Made by a program: the position numbers and the translations under genes
Notes under the pieces: generated by a model
What the model saw: the letters and a program-made list of their open reading frames with translations, nothing else
Databases searched by the model: none
Told to the model about the DNA's origin: nothing
NCBI RefSeq assembly: GCF_000243275.1
Contig: NZ_CM001437.1
Coordinates: 4,213,582-4,277,581, forward strand
From: Myroides odoratus DSM 2801
GTDB taxonomy: Bacteria > Bacteroidota > Bacteroidia > Flavobacteriales > Flavobacteriaceae
Direction of reading: 5' to 3'
Length of the DNA: 64,000 nucleotides
Shown here: positions 18,977 through 28,013 of the stretch, in pieces
Numbering within the stretch: the stretch's first letter is position 1
Layout: each line of letters begins with the position of its first letter

Positions 18977-20044
18977 ATGATAAAAGTAGAAACAGCTGAT
19001 TATCCTATTTATTTTGGCGTAGAAAGTTATGCGATTTTAGGTGACTTTTTGAACGAAAAACAATACAGTAAGTTGCTGATTTTAACAGATTCAACTTGTA
19101 ATGAACTTTGTTTGCCTCATTTTTTAGCAAACCTTCCCACAACTATTCCTTTTGAAATTATTGAAATTGAACCAGGCGAAACAGCCAAAGACTTAGCAAC
19201 ATGTGAAGGCGTTTGGTCTGCCATGCTTGATTTGGAACTGGATAGACACAGTGCGGTTATTGCAGTTGGAGGTGGGGTTGTCACTGATTTAGGAGGTTTT
19301 GTGGCTTCTGTTTATATGAGAGGGATTGATTGCTTTCTGGTTCCAACAACGCTTTTAGCCATGGTTGATGCTTCTATTGGTGGGAAAACAGGCGTGGATG
19401 TACAAGGAGTGAAAAATGCGATTGGGACATTTACGATGCCTCAAATGGTGGTTATTGATGCTACTTATCTGGAAACTTTAGATCCAAGAGAACTGAAATC
19501 GGGCTATGCTGAGATGTTGAAGCATGGATTAATCTATGATGAAGCCTATTTCAATCACCTGAAAAATATTGCCCAAGTAGATTTTGGCGATATTGAAACG
19601 CTGATTTACCATTCGGTAGTGATTAAAAATCAAGTGGTACAAGAGGATCCTCAAGAAGTAGGATTGCGCAAAATATTGAATTTTGGACATACGATTGGAC
19701 ATGCGGTGGAAAGTTATTATTTGACAAATCCAACAAAAAATCGTATGTTGCACGGAGAGGCCATTGCTGTTGGTATGGTTGTAGAAGCATATATCTCAAC
19801 TGTTATTTTAGGGTTAAATAATACCACTTATCAAGAAATCAAAGAGTCTATACAATATATTTATGGGAAACAATTATTTACCCAGACAGACATTGAAGAA
19901 ATAGTGGAATGGTTAAAGTTTGACAAGAAAAATAGAGCAGGAGAGATTCGAATGGTTTTACTAGCGAATATCGGGCAGTGTTCTTACAATAAGAAGGTGT
20001 CTAAGGATTTGATTGTGAAAGGGTTCGAGGATTATTTAAAATAG
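18977..20044 (+). CDS. aroB: 3-dehydroquinate synthase
   Basis: 355 residues, a typical length. The NAD-binding block AVGGGVVTDLGGFVASVYMRG, the PTTLLAMVDASIGGKTG signature, the metal-ligand region ELKSGYAEMLKHGLI and the metal-ligand motifs NFGHTIGHAVE and LHGEAIAVGM are all present and intact. The enzyme converts DAHP to 3-dehydroquinate, step two of the shikimate pathway, in the cytoplasm. It is divergent from proline dehydrogenase and probably monocistronic; a new promoter lies just after its stop. Confidence 0.96.
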   Translation: MIKVETADYPIYFGVESYAILGDFLNEKQYSKLLILTDSTCNELCLPHFLANLPTTIPFEIIEIEPGETAKDLATCEGVWSAMLDLELDRHSAVIAVGGGVVTDLGGFVASVYMRGIDCFLVPTTLLAMVDASIGGKTGVDVQGVKNAIGTFTMPQMVVIDATYLETLDPRELKSGYAEMLKHGLIYDEAYFNHLKNIAQVDFGDIETLIYHSVVIKNQVVQEDPQEVGLRKILNFGHTIGHAVESYYLTNPTKNRMLHGEAIAVGMVVEAYISTVILGLNNTTYQEIKESIQYIYGKQLFTQTDIEEIVEWLKFDKKNRAGEIRMVLLANIGQCSYNKKVSKDLIVKGFEDYLK

Positions 20045-20063
20045 TCGCGATTTTAACCGCGTT

Positions 20064-20097
20064 TTTGGAAATTCGATTTAATATTTTGTTACATTTG
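20064..20097 (+). promoter_or_regulatory. Bacteroidota-type promoter for speA
   Basis: TTTG (20064-20067), 22 nt, then TACATTTG (20090-20097) matches the phylum consensus. The predicted start of transcription is near 20104, which gives the downstream arginine decarboxylase a leader of about 240 nt. Confidence 0.6.
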
Positions 20098-20103
20098 CGC
20101 TCG

Positions 20104-20343
20104 TGAAAATGGATGTTTTATATATTAGATTATGTGTTTCATCTCGAAGGAACATTAAGCGTTTTGTGAGAAAACAAAAGGCTAATTTTGTATATACTAT
20201 TATTAAATATTCAAAGGAAGCTCTGAACTCATTCCGTTTTAGAAACAAGCTTCCTATTGTATTTGCCAATATTAGAGTTTGAAAAGCGGTTGTAGTACCG
20301 TTTAAATTACAATAATTAATAACTTTTAAAATTGACTTTTCAA
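20104..20343 (+). other. Long speA leader with a possible 57-codon ORF
   Basis: About 240 nt separate the predicted transcription start from the speA ATG. The leader contains an ORF at 20109-20282 (57 codons, ATG start, basic: 8 Arg and 7 Lys, sequence beginning MDVLYIRLCVSSRRN). Its start lies about 5 nt after the predicted transcript start, so it would be almost leaderless. A small hairpin follows the ORF stop (AAGCGGT ... ACCGTTT, near 20284-20303). Possibilities are a translated Arg-rich leader peptide, an untranslated structured regulatory leader, or chance. No known riboswitch fold was recognised. Confidence 0.4.
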
Positions 20344-21747
20344 ATGAATACAAAATATGTTGACTTAATCAACCAAACTTTTTACTTCCCGCAAGAGGAG
20401 TTCAAATTGAACAAAGACAATCTTCAATTTCACAATATCGATTTAATGGGATTAGTTGAAAAATACGGAACACCATTAAAATTTACGTACTTGCCTAAAA
20501 TTTCTGATAACATTGCAAAAGCAAAAGGGATTTTCAGAAAGGCAATGGAAAAAAACAAGTATAAAGGAAATTACTACTACTGCTATTGTACAAAGAGTTC
20601 TCATTTTTCTTATGTGTTAAATGAAGCATTTAAAAACGATATTCACGTAGAAACTTCTTCTGCTTTTGACGTAAATATTGTAGAAAGATTATTGGATACT
20701 GGTAAAATCAACAAAGATACGTTCGTTATCTGTAATGGTTTCAAACGTTCACAGTACATTGATAATATTGCAAATCTGATTAATAACAAGCACGAAAAAA
20801 CAATTCCAATTATTGATAATTACGAGGAATTAGAATTGTTGCAAGACCAAATTGAGAAGAAATTCAAAATTGGTATTCGTATTGCATCAGAAGAATCTCC
20901 TAAATTTGAGTTTTATACGTCTCGTTTGGGAATTGGATACAAAAGCATCCTGCCTTTTTATAGAAAGCAAATTGCAGAAAATCCAAAAGTAGAATTGAAA
21001 ATGCTTCACTTCTTCATTAATACAGGAATCCGTGATACGGCATACTACTGGAATGAATTAGTGAAATGTTTAAAAGTGTATATTACACTGAAAAAAGAAT
21101 GTCCAACATTAGATAGTTTGAATATCGGTGGAGGGTTCCCAATCAAAGATTCATTGGCATTCGAATTTGATTACCAATACATGGTAGATGAAATCATCAA
21201 TCAAATTAAAATTGTTTGTGAAGAAGCAGAAGTAGATGTGCCAAATATCTTTACGGAGTTTGGATCTTATACTGTTGGAGAAAGTGGAGGTGCGATTTAT
21301 GAAATTTTGTACCAAAAACAACAAAATGACAGAGAGAAATGGAATATGATTGATTCCTCTTTCATTACAACATTACCAGATTCATGGGCAATTAACAAAA
21401 GATTCATTATGTTGCCAATTAACCGTTGGAACGATGCTTATGAGCGTATTTTGTTAGGTGGATTGACTTGTGATAGTGATGACTACTACAACTCAGAACA
21501 AAACTTGAACGCGATTTATTTGCCAAAGTATAACAAAGAGAAACCATTGTATATCGGATTCTTTAATACAGGAGCGTATCAAGATACGATTGGAGGATTT
21601 GGTGGAATTCACCACTGTTTAATTCCGCAACCAAAACACATCTTGATTGATAAGGATGAGAATGGAATCATTGCTTCTGAATTGTTCTCTGAACAACAAA
21701 CGGCAGATGAAGTTTTAGAAATATTAGGTTACAACAAAAATAAATAA
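20344..21747 (+). CDS. speA: Arginine decarboxylase (PLP-dependent, fold III)
   Basis: 467 residues from the ATG at 20344; the in-frame TTG at 20332 is not needed. The protein begins MNTKYVDLINQTFYFP and carries the fold III barrel with YYYCYCTKSSHFSYV, where Lys84 is the predicted pyridoxal-phosphate lysine. SLNIGGGFPIK forms the phosphate-binding glycine block, and GLTCDSDD near the C-terminus carries the catalytic cysteine/aspartate motif expected of this family. It matches the shorter Bacteroidota arginine decarboxylases rather than the ~650-residue enterobacterial SpeA. It makes agmatine from arginine. The DHS-like gene starts 26 bp downstream, indicating an operon for polyamine synthesis; agmatinase is not present here. 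Confidence 0.9.
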   Translation: MNTKYVDLINQTFYFPQEEFKLNKDNLQFHNIDLMGLVEKYGTPLKFTYLPKISDNIAKAKGIFRKAMEKNKYKGNYYYCYCTKSSHFSYVLNEAFKNDIHVETSSAFDVNIVERLLDTGKINKDTFVICNGFKRSQYIDNIANLINNKHEKTIPIIDNYEELELLQDQIEKKFKIGIRIASEESPKFEFYTSRLGIGYKSILPFYRKQIAENPKVELKMLHFFINTGIRDTAYYWNELVKCLKVYITLKKECPTLDSLNIGGGFPIKDSLAFEFDYQYMVDEIINQIKIVCEEAEVDVPNIFTEFGSYTVGESGGAIYEILYQKQQNDREKWNMIDSSFITTLPDSWAINKRFIMLPINRWNDAYERILLGGLTCDSDDYYNSEQNLNAIYLPKYNKEKPLYIGFFNTGAYQDTIGGFGGIHHCLIPQPKHILIDKDENGIIASELFSEQQTADEVLEILGYNKNK

Positions 21748-21773
21748 ACAATAAAATATAAAAGATTAATAAA

Positions 21774-22748
21774 ATGAGTAAAGGACCAATTAGTCAGTTT
21801 ATTGAGCATCAATATAGACACTTTAATGCTGCTGCATTAGTAGATGCTGCAAAAGGATATGAATTGCATTTAGCAGAAGGTGGAAAAATGCTTATCTCTA
21901 TGGGAGGAGCAATGAGTACTGCAGAATTAGGTATTTCATTAGCTGAAATGATCCGTCAAGATAAAGTTCACTTTATTTCTTGTACAGGAGCTAACTTAGA
22001 GGAAGACGTAATGAACTTAGTAGCACACTCTCACTACAAAAGAGTACCAAACTATAGAGATTTAACGCCAGAGCAAGAAAGAGAATTATTAGACAATCAC
22101 TATAACCGCGTTACAGATACGTGTATTCCAGAAGAAGAAGCATTCCGTCGTTTGCAAAAACACTTAGAAGACGTATGGCATGCTGCTGAAGCAAAAGGAG
22201 AGCGTTATTTCCCGCATGAATTCTTATACCAAGTGGTAAATTCAGGAGTATTAGAACAATACTACGAAATTGACCCGAAAGATTCTTGGATCGTTGCTGC
22301 AGCAGAGAAAAACTTACCAATCGTTGTTCCTGGATGGGAAGATTCAACTTGTGGTAATATCTTTACTTCAAACGTAATCAAAGGTAAATTAAACGTACAT
22401 ACAGTAAAATCTGGAATTGAGTACATGATCTTCTTAACAGAGTGGTACCGTGCTAATTCTGGAGGTAAAGGAGTTGGATTCTTCCAAATCGCTGGAGGTA
22501 TCTCTGGAGATTTCCCTATCTGTGTTGTACCAATGATGTACCAAGATTTAGAATGGGAAGATGTTCCTTTCTGGGCGTATTTCTGTCAAATTTCTGACTC
22601 TACAACATCATACGGATCTTACTCTGGGGCTGTGCCTAACGAGAAGATTACATGGGGTAAATTGGATGTTGATACACCGAAATACGTAATTGAATCAGAT
22701 GCAACAATTGTGGCTCCATTAGTGTTTGCATACATTTTAGGTCAGTAA
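21774..22748 (+). CDS. Deoxyhypusine synthase-like protein (polyamine aminobutyl/aminopropyl transferase family)
   Basis: 324 residues. The sequence follows the deoxyhypusine synthase (DHS) fold: LISMGGAMSTAELG near residue 40, FISCTGANLEED near residue 73, and the C-terminal block SYSGAVPNEKITWGKL, where Lys296 matches the lysine that forms the covalent imine intermediate in DHS and homospermidine synthase. Bacteria lack eIF5A, so true deoxyhypusine synthesis is not expected. Members of this family in bacteria are homospermidine-synthase-like or otherwise modify polyamines. Co-transcription with arginine decarboxylase (26-bp gap) supports an agmatine- or putrescine-linked role. The exact reaction cannot be assigned from sequence. 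Confidence 0.88.
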   Translation: MSKGPISQFIEHQYRHFNAAALVDAAKGYELHLAEGGKMLISMGGAMSTAELGISLAEMIRQDKVHFISCTGANLEEDVMNLVAHSHYKRVPNYRDLTPEQERELLDNHYNRVTDTCIPEEEAFRRLQKHLEDVWHAAEAKGERYFPHEFLYQVVNSGVLEQYYEIDPKDSWIVAAAEKNLPIVVPGWEDSTCGNIFTSNVIKGKLNVHTVKSGIEYMIFLTEWYRANSGGKGVGFFQIAGGISGDFPICVVPMMYQDLEWEDVPFWAYFCQISDSTTSYGSYSGAVPNEKITWGKLDVDTPKYVIESDATIVAPLVFAYILGQ

Positions 22749-22846
22749 TGAATAGATAAAAAATCTTGATAAAATAATTGGCATTTTATTTGTTAATTAG
22801 GATTTAGCTATTACATTTGAAAACGAAATAAAGCAATAAATATAAA

Positions 22847-23146
22847 ATGAAGAGAGTAATTGTTGATTACGCGAAATTAACAAACGAAATTTTGACACTA
22901 TTAGTGGAAAAATTTCCTGATGGTTATGACGATTCAGATATTATTCGTTTTAAAAATATTAAAAACGAAACTGTTGAGGCTGTTGAAGTGAGAACAGAAG
23001 ACACCATCTATCTAGTTAAAGTAAGTACTAAGTTAGCCGATCGTATTGAAAACTTCGATGACGAGGATGAAGATGATTTTGTAGATCCTGCAGATGATTC
23101 ATTAGATGCATTAAAAGATTTAGAAATTGCTGACGAAGAAGATTAA
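22847..23146 (+). CDS. Hypothetical acidic small protein
   Basis: 99 residues. The N-terminal 65 residues are a compact alpha/beta region beginning MKRVIVDYAKLTNEILTLL with a DGYDDSDII segment; the last ~30 residues are strongly acidic (DDEDEDDF and AEED-type tail). No signal peptide or membrane segment. It follows the polyamine genes by 98 bp in the same direction and is ended by a strong terminator, so it may be the last gene of that transcript or have its own. I do not recognise a family. The acidic tail could bind basic partners such as polyamines, ribosomal proteins or RNA polymerase, but this is speculation. Confidence 0.75.
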   Translation: MKRVIVDYAKLTNEILTLLVEKFPDGYDDSDIIRFKNIKNETVEAVEVRTEDTIYLVKVSTKLADRIENFDDEDEDDFVDPADDSLDALKDLEIADEED

Positions 23147-23170
23147 CAGTTTCAAGTAATATAAAATTGA

Positions 23171-23202
23171 AAAGGCTATCGCATTGCGATAGCCTTTTTT
23201 TT
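23171..23202 (+). terminator. Rho-independent terminator
   Basis: A perfect 12-bp stem, AAAGGCTATCGC / GCGATAGCCTTT, with a 3-nt loop is followed by T residues to 23202. It ends the speA / DHS-like / acidic-protein stretch. Confidence 0.9.
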
Positions 23203-23830
23203 ATGCCTAATAAAAAGGATTACGCCCTTTTTTTGTTCAAATAGTAGAATTTATGGAGTTGTGTTTATTTCGTTCTTGTAAGTTGATAAAATAAAACTAT
23301 TTTGAGATTAACAGGCGATGTAGAATAAAGTGCTATTCTTATTTTGTACTGATAAGGTCTTTTCTTTTTCGAAATAATAGAGGGAAGAGGGCTTTTATTT
23401 ATCGAGGGAATAAAACTGCTGATTGATAGGATACTTCTTGAAATTTTAACAATTTAAGGTCACTTGCTCAATTTGTATTGCGTTTAAAAGTAAGGATATT
23501 ATAAAGAGAAAATGACAACTGGTCATTAAAATGGTTTTCTACTATTTTTTACTCTTCTTTAATTTGCGATTTAGCTGCTTGCTGAAGTTGCTTTGTCTGC
23601 TAATAAATCACAAAACATAACCTATATTTTACCTTATTATACGTTATTTACTTACTAAATGAGGTTTATCTTTTTATTTGTTTTTATTTTATGTTTTAAC
23701 AATTTTGATTCATTTAAATTGTTAAAATTTCAATATTATTAATTAAATTTTAATTATTTCTGATATTTGTAAATGATGTTTTGAAGGTTTGATCCGGAAA
23801 AATGAAATTAGTTATCAAAAAAAAAGAAAT
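23203..23830. other. Long AT-rich intergenic region before the second surface locus
   Basis: About 630 bp with no credible ORF on either strand, no repeat and no RNA structure that I can recognise. The base composition becomes extremely AT-rich from about 23500. GATATTTG at 23762-23769 is one mismatch from the TAnnTTTG -7 element and is a weak candidate promoter for the gene at 23831. The length and composition would fit a decayed gene or a complex regulatory region. Confidence 0.5.
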
Positions 23831-25072
23831 ATGTTAAGAAAGTTAATTCCACTAGCAATGCTTATTTTAAGCGGTTCAGCAATGGCTCAAATGGGAGTAG
23901 GAACGAAAACACCCGCTGATTCAGCACAATTAGATGTTGTGACGTCTAATAAGGGGGTACTATTACCTAGAGTTGAGTTAGTCGCAATAGATGTTCAGTC
24001 GCCTATTGTTGGAGAAATGAAGGAGAGTTTATTGGTTTATCACGTAGGAAACAGTGCTTTGACTTCAGGATTTTATTACTGGAAAGGCAATAAATGGGTG
24101 CGTTTATCGTCAGAGGATAGTATAACGGATAGAATGAATAATAGCTTTACGATTGGTGCTAATCCCAATCTTAATGGGGAAGAATCGTTGATAATTACAG
24201 ATACAAAGAATCATAGTGTCTATTTAGCAATTTCATCCATCGCCAACAACGGTGAGTTTGTTACAAACTTAATCGATAATCAAAATTTTATTACTCAATT
24301 AGCTAATAAAGAGGAATTCATTACCAATATCATCAATGAGTTAAAGAACTCCTATGAAAATGTTACCTATGAGAATGGGGCTTTTTATGTTACTCATGAA
24401 GTTAATGGTCAATGGGTAAAAGAGTTAATTGATTTAACTACAGTTTTACAAGGGGCCGGAGAGTCGTTGATTACAGATGGTGTTATTGGTATTCTTGTCG
24501 ATGGTGTAGTAGAAACTGAAGTTGAAAAGGCAGTATTAAAATCATTAAAGCTAACCCTTAATAATAATGCTATAACATCGGCTCATATTCAAGATGGTAC
24601 AATTAAACCTATTGATATGGAAGAAGCCGAACCCAATAAGATTTTGATAACAGGTGTAGATAGAAAACCAGTATGGAAAGATCGCACTCAAGTTGCTCCT
24701 AATTTCTTCTATATGCCCGCTGTTATTTTTGACACTAGCGTTACAGGAACTGCAACTCGTGATCTATATCAAGAGTATGTAAATCAATTCACAGGAGGAT
24801 CAAAAACTGTTGCTACAGCTGTTGCATATCCTATTTCGCATGGTCCTGCAGGTACTGTTCCGATGGTCTATAGCGGTGGAATTATTGGCAGTGCTGGAGC
24901 GCCAAATGATATTTCAGTACTAAATCAAAGTGATCTGTATTATTATATTACTTATTATGATGAAGAAGTGTTTGAAAACCTTTCAATCAGTGCGGATGGT
25001 AAATTGACCTATACCGTTAAGGCAAATGCATCATCGAATTCTTATATGAATATTGTATTTGTTCTTAAATAG
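23831..25072 (+). CDS. Exported tail-fibre-like protein, paralogue of the repeat protein at 1-3525
   Basis: 413 residues from the ATG at 23831, which directly begins a signal peptide (MLRKLIPLAMLILSGSAMAQ); earlier in-frame starts would bury it. The mature N-terminus has the GVGTKTPADSAQLDVV ... KGVLLPRV ... YYWKGNKW module. Residues about 115-210 hold one copy of the repeat unit of the first protein: SFTI, LIITDTKNHS, then three decapeptides (NNGEFVTNLI, DNQNFITQLA, NKEEFITNII) and a GNVFYD-like segment. The following ITSAHIQDGTIKPIDM and PNKILITG match TTAHIKDGTILLEDM and PNQVLVTN of the first protein. The C-terminal ~120 residues are unrelated to it. The gene that follows encodes a DUF11-like surface protein. 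Confidence 0.85.
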   Translation: MLRKLIPLAMLILSGSAMAQMGVGTKTPADSAQLDVVTSNKGVLLPRVELVAIDVQSPIVGEMKESLLVYHVGNSALTSGFYYWKGNKWVRLSSEDSITDRMNNSFTIGANPNLNGEESLIITDTKNHSVYLAISSIANNGEFVTNLIDNQNFITQLANKEEFITNIINELKNSYENVTYENGAFYVTHEVNGQWVKELIDLTTVLQGAGESLITDGVIGILVDGVVETEVEKAVLKSLKLTLNNNAITSAHIQDGTIKPIDMEEAEPNKILITGVDRKPVWKDRTQVAPNFFYMPAVIFDTSVTGTATRDLYQEYVNQFTGGSKTVATAVAYPISHGPAGTVPMVYSGGIIGSAGAPNDISVLNQSDLYYYITYYDEEVFENLSISADGKLTYTVKANASSNSYMNIVFVLK

Positions 25073-25155
25073 GGGGGCTTATCTGAAAAATCTTATTCTT
25101 TAGTATAAGAAAGGAGATTCGAAAAAAAGAGGTAGTAATAAATATTGAAAGAAAG

Positions 25156-27749
25156 ATGATACAAATAAAATATAATAGAATACAAAAGCTACCTATTTTA
25201 ATTGGAGTGGTTTTTTGTGTGTTACTGGGGGTGCAAAGCGTATGGGCAGAAGGATCGAAAGATTTATATCCTGCAGGAGCATTGGGGGGAAGAGGAATGT
25301 TACATTTTCGACATTTTTCAGATGTTAACAGTGTTCCATCTTTTGTTCCTAATCCAAAGGGAGTACATTATGTATATGCAGAAGAAGGAGAACAAATTGC
25401 AATTGCAACTGATGCGCAACGAAGTAGCAATCCTCGAATTTTCTTATATGACCCAAATGGAACTCAAATTTCTCTTTCTTTTGATGGAGTAAAAGGACAT
25501 ATTCCAAATCGTACAGCTGAATTAGCGGGTCCGAAACTTCCTAATCAAGCTTCAGGGGGGAATTATTATGAACCTATATATTATACGGTTCCAAGGGGGG
25601 GAGCAGGAATCTATAGTGTAGAATTTATTGGAGACGAGAGATATAATGATGTGTATATTCCTTTTTCTAAGGCTACAGAATGGCCTGCTGCTTCATCCAT
25701 TTATTTCTTAGTTGCATGGGATATCTCAGTAGCTAAAAATTCAGGATCAACTTGGAATTGGGTTAAGGGACGAGTATTTACCTATTCACTCTCCTTGTTT
25801 AACTCTATTGTACCAAACCCACCTATTCCTGGAACAACAGGGTATCCAATAACCCCTCAAGAAGGGTTTTATGGTCAATTTAAATTTTTGACAAGAGATG
25901 GGTATGTTTATAATTTCAATTCCAATGGACATTATGGAGGCACGATATATGTCTCAGCTAGTAATAAAGGATATGGAAAAGAAGATAATTCAGAAGAGCC
26001 TTCTTATCAAAGTATGAAGGCTATTAATTTGGGTCCGGTGCGTATTCGATATGGATTTCCAGACTTAATCGGGACAGATTTTACAAAATATTGTAGGGTC
26101 TTTTATAATCTTCCAGATAGTAATATGCCTGAAACAGCAAAAGGTGCACCAGGCGGAAATGATACCTGGTTGAGGCCCAAAGAAAAAAATGCTACAAGCA
26201 TGGTTACGAATACACAAGTTGAATCAATAGTAGGACAACAGTATGCGAAGAACATAACCTTTGATAACGAAAGTACTAGTACGTATAAAATTGTGATTAA
26301 GCCGAAAGCTGGATCTGCAAGTAACTTTCCTCAACGTATATTACAAGGCCGAAGTATATTAGGGAGAAATAGTGTTCTTTGGGATGGATATGATGGGGCA
26401 AGAAATCTAGTGCCTTTGAATGAGGCGATTGTATCTGTTGAGTTGAATTCAAATTTTGGTGAAATTCATGTCCCTTTTATCAACGGGCAATTAAACCCAA
26501 GAGGGTTGATTTTGGAATTATTGTCAACCGATTTGCAAACCGTTGTGTCAGATAAAATATATTGGGATGATACTACAATTTTTCCGGGACTTGTATATAC
26601 AAACGGAGGAAGGACGTATCCTGAAAATGCGAATCATATTTTATTTCCCAATGGAACCTCAAGTCATGTCAATGGACGGATATTTGGAGTTAACGCAAAT
26701 AGATTTGAAGCAGCATTCGGATTTAATACAGCACTGGATACTTATACATTTGCACAAAGGAGCACTATTTCTGAAGAGGTTAATGCCGCTCAACAGATAG
26801 CGGATTTGGAAGTTGTGGCTGTGACGGCCAATAAGACACTGATTAGTAATGGGGAGAACATTGTTTATACCATTAAGGTTAAAAATAATGGACCGAATGA
26901 TGTTCAAGGAGCTACGTTTACCTTTCAAATCCCCACAGGATTTACCCCTATTAAACAGTATTCGTTTCTTCTACTTGTGGTTCAGAAAGTACAGCTATCT
27001 TGTATGATGCACAAAAACAGCGGTATACATCAAAGTTGAATCTGATAAATGGTTGTGAAATTGAATATAAAATAACTTTACGAGCAGAGAATCCTTTTTC
27101 AACATCTACTCAAATAGCAGTTGAAGGGGCAATTCTTCGTCCTAGTAATGTAAATGATCCAGATGCAACGAATCAAAATAATGTACCTCCAACTGATGCA
27201 CATTATGAATGTGATAATAACGGATTAACGAGATTATGTAATAATATTAAAACAAATCAAACGGTTGTATTTAGTACTGAACCGTTGAGTTTTGTCAAAG
27301 ATGGATTCCTAACGAATAGTAATGCTGGTGGTCTTGCGCAAATTGGAGAGACAATTACATATAAAATAAAACTTGTTAATAATGGAGGGGCTAATTTGTA
27401 TTCAATTGTATTAATAGATCCATTACTCGGAGGTACTATAACAGCAATACCTCAAAAGAGTATCAATGCGGATAATGTTTTGGACGTAGGAGAAACATGG
27501 ATATATACATTAGAATACACCTTGACACAAGAAGATTTGAATCGAGGAGGTGTTTATAATCAAGCCAAAGTTCGATTTAGAGAAACTTTGAGTGGCGTAA
27601 TAATAAATAAAAATTCTCAACCAACAATACCACTTACTCCAACGGATGTAGGATACGATCCAGATCGACTCAACTATACTTTTGTGCCTTTTAAGGTAAA
27701 AAGTTTATTGATAACCAATCCAATGATTCGACAGCGAGTTAAAAAGTAG
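25156..27749 (+). pseudogene. DUF11-containing exported surface protein, interrupted by a frameshift
   Basis: The first frame (25156-27039) has a signal peptide (ending near VWAEG), a long beta-rich region without a recognised domain, and at residues ~555-600 a DUF11 repeat (LEVVAVTANKTLISNGENIVYTIKVKNN). The frame breaks at about 26953-26960: reading PTGFTPIK, the sensible continuation TVFVSSTCGSES lies one base back in another frame and runs to 27749, with further DUF11-like strands (GETITYKIKLVNNGG). One missing A in the AAA run at 26953-26955 would explain it. Restored length would be about 864 residues. It could be a true pseudogene, phase variation or a sequencing error; no standard slippery heptamer is present. 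No CHU_C domain or secretion partner follows. Confidence 0.8.
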
Positions 27750-27953
27750 AGTAATACATAGGGCTATAAAATGATGGTAGTAAGTAGGATAAGTTCTTAA
27801 ACCACAAGATTAGTTTCGGAAGTTTCTGAATTACTTGTTGATGAAGGGGTTTTATGATATTCCCATAGGTTTAAAAAAGCAATAAACTTGGACGTAGAGT
27901 ATAATTAAAATAAATAGATGTAAAATCAGGATTTCATAAAATTGTATAGAAGA

Positions 27954-27986
27954 AAAAGAGAGTGTCTATTTGAGATACTCTCTTTT
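27954..27986. terminator. Bidirectional terminator
   Basis: AAAAGAGAGT (27954-27963) pairs with ACTCTCTTTT (27977-27986), extended inside by GTCT/AGAT. It separates the converging DUF11 gene and the GNAT gene. The remaining bases 27750-27953 show no gene. Confidence 0.8.
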
Positions 27987-28013
27987 TGATTTTGAATAAC
28001 TGTTTTTATTTAT

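Noticed and set aside
20078..20353. 91-codon minus-strand ORF between aroB and speA
   Set aside because: It runs antisense through the speA promoter and leader and has no family resemblance; the plus-strand leader explains the region better.
26950..27000. Programmed ribosomal frameshift in the DUF11 gene
   Set aside because: No X-XXY-YYZ heptamer or downstream structure at the switch point; a missing base explains the data better.
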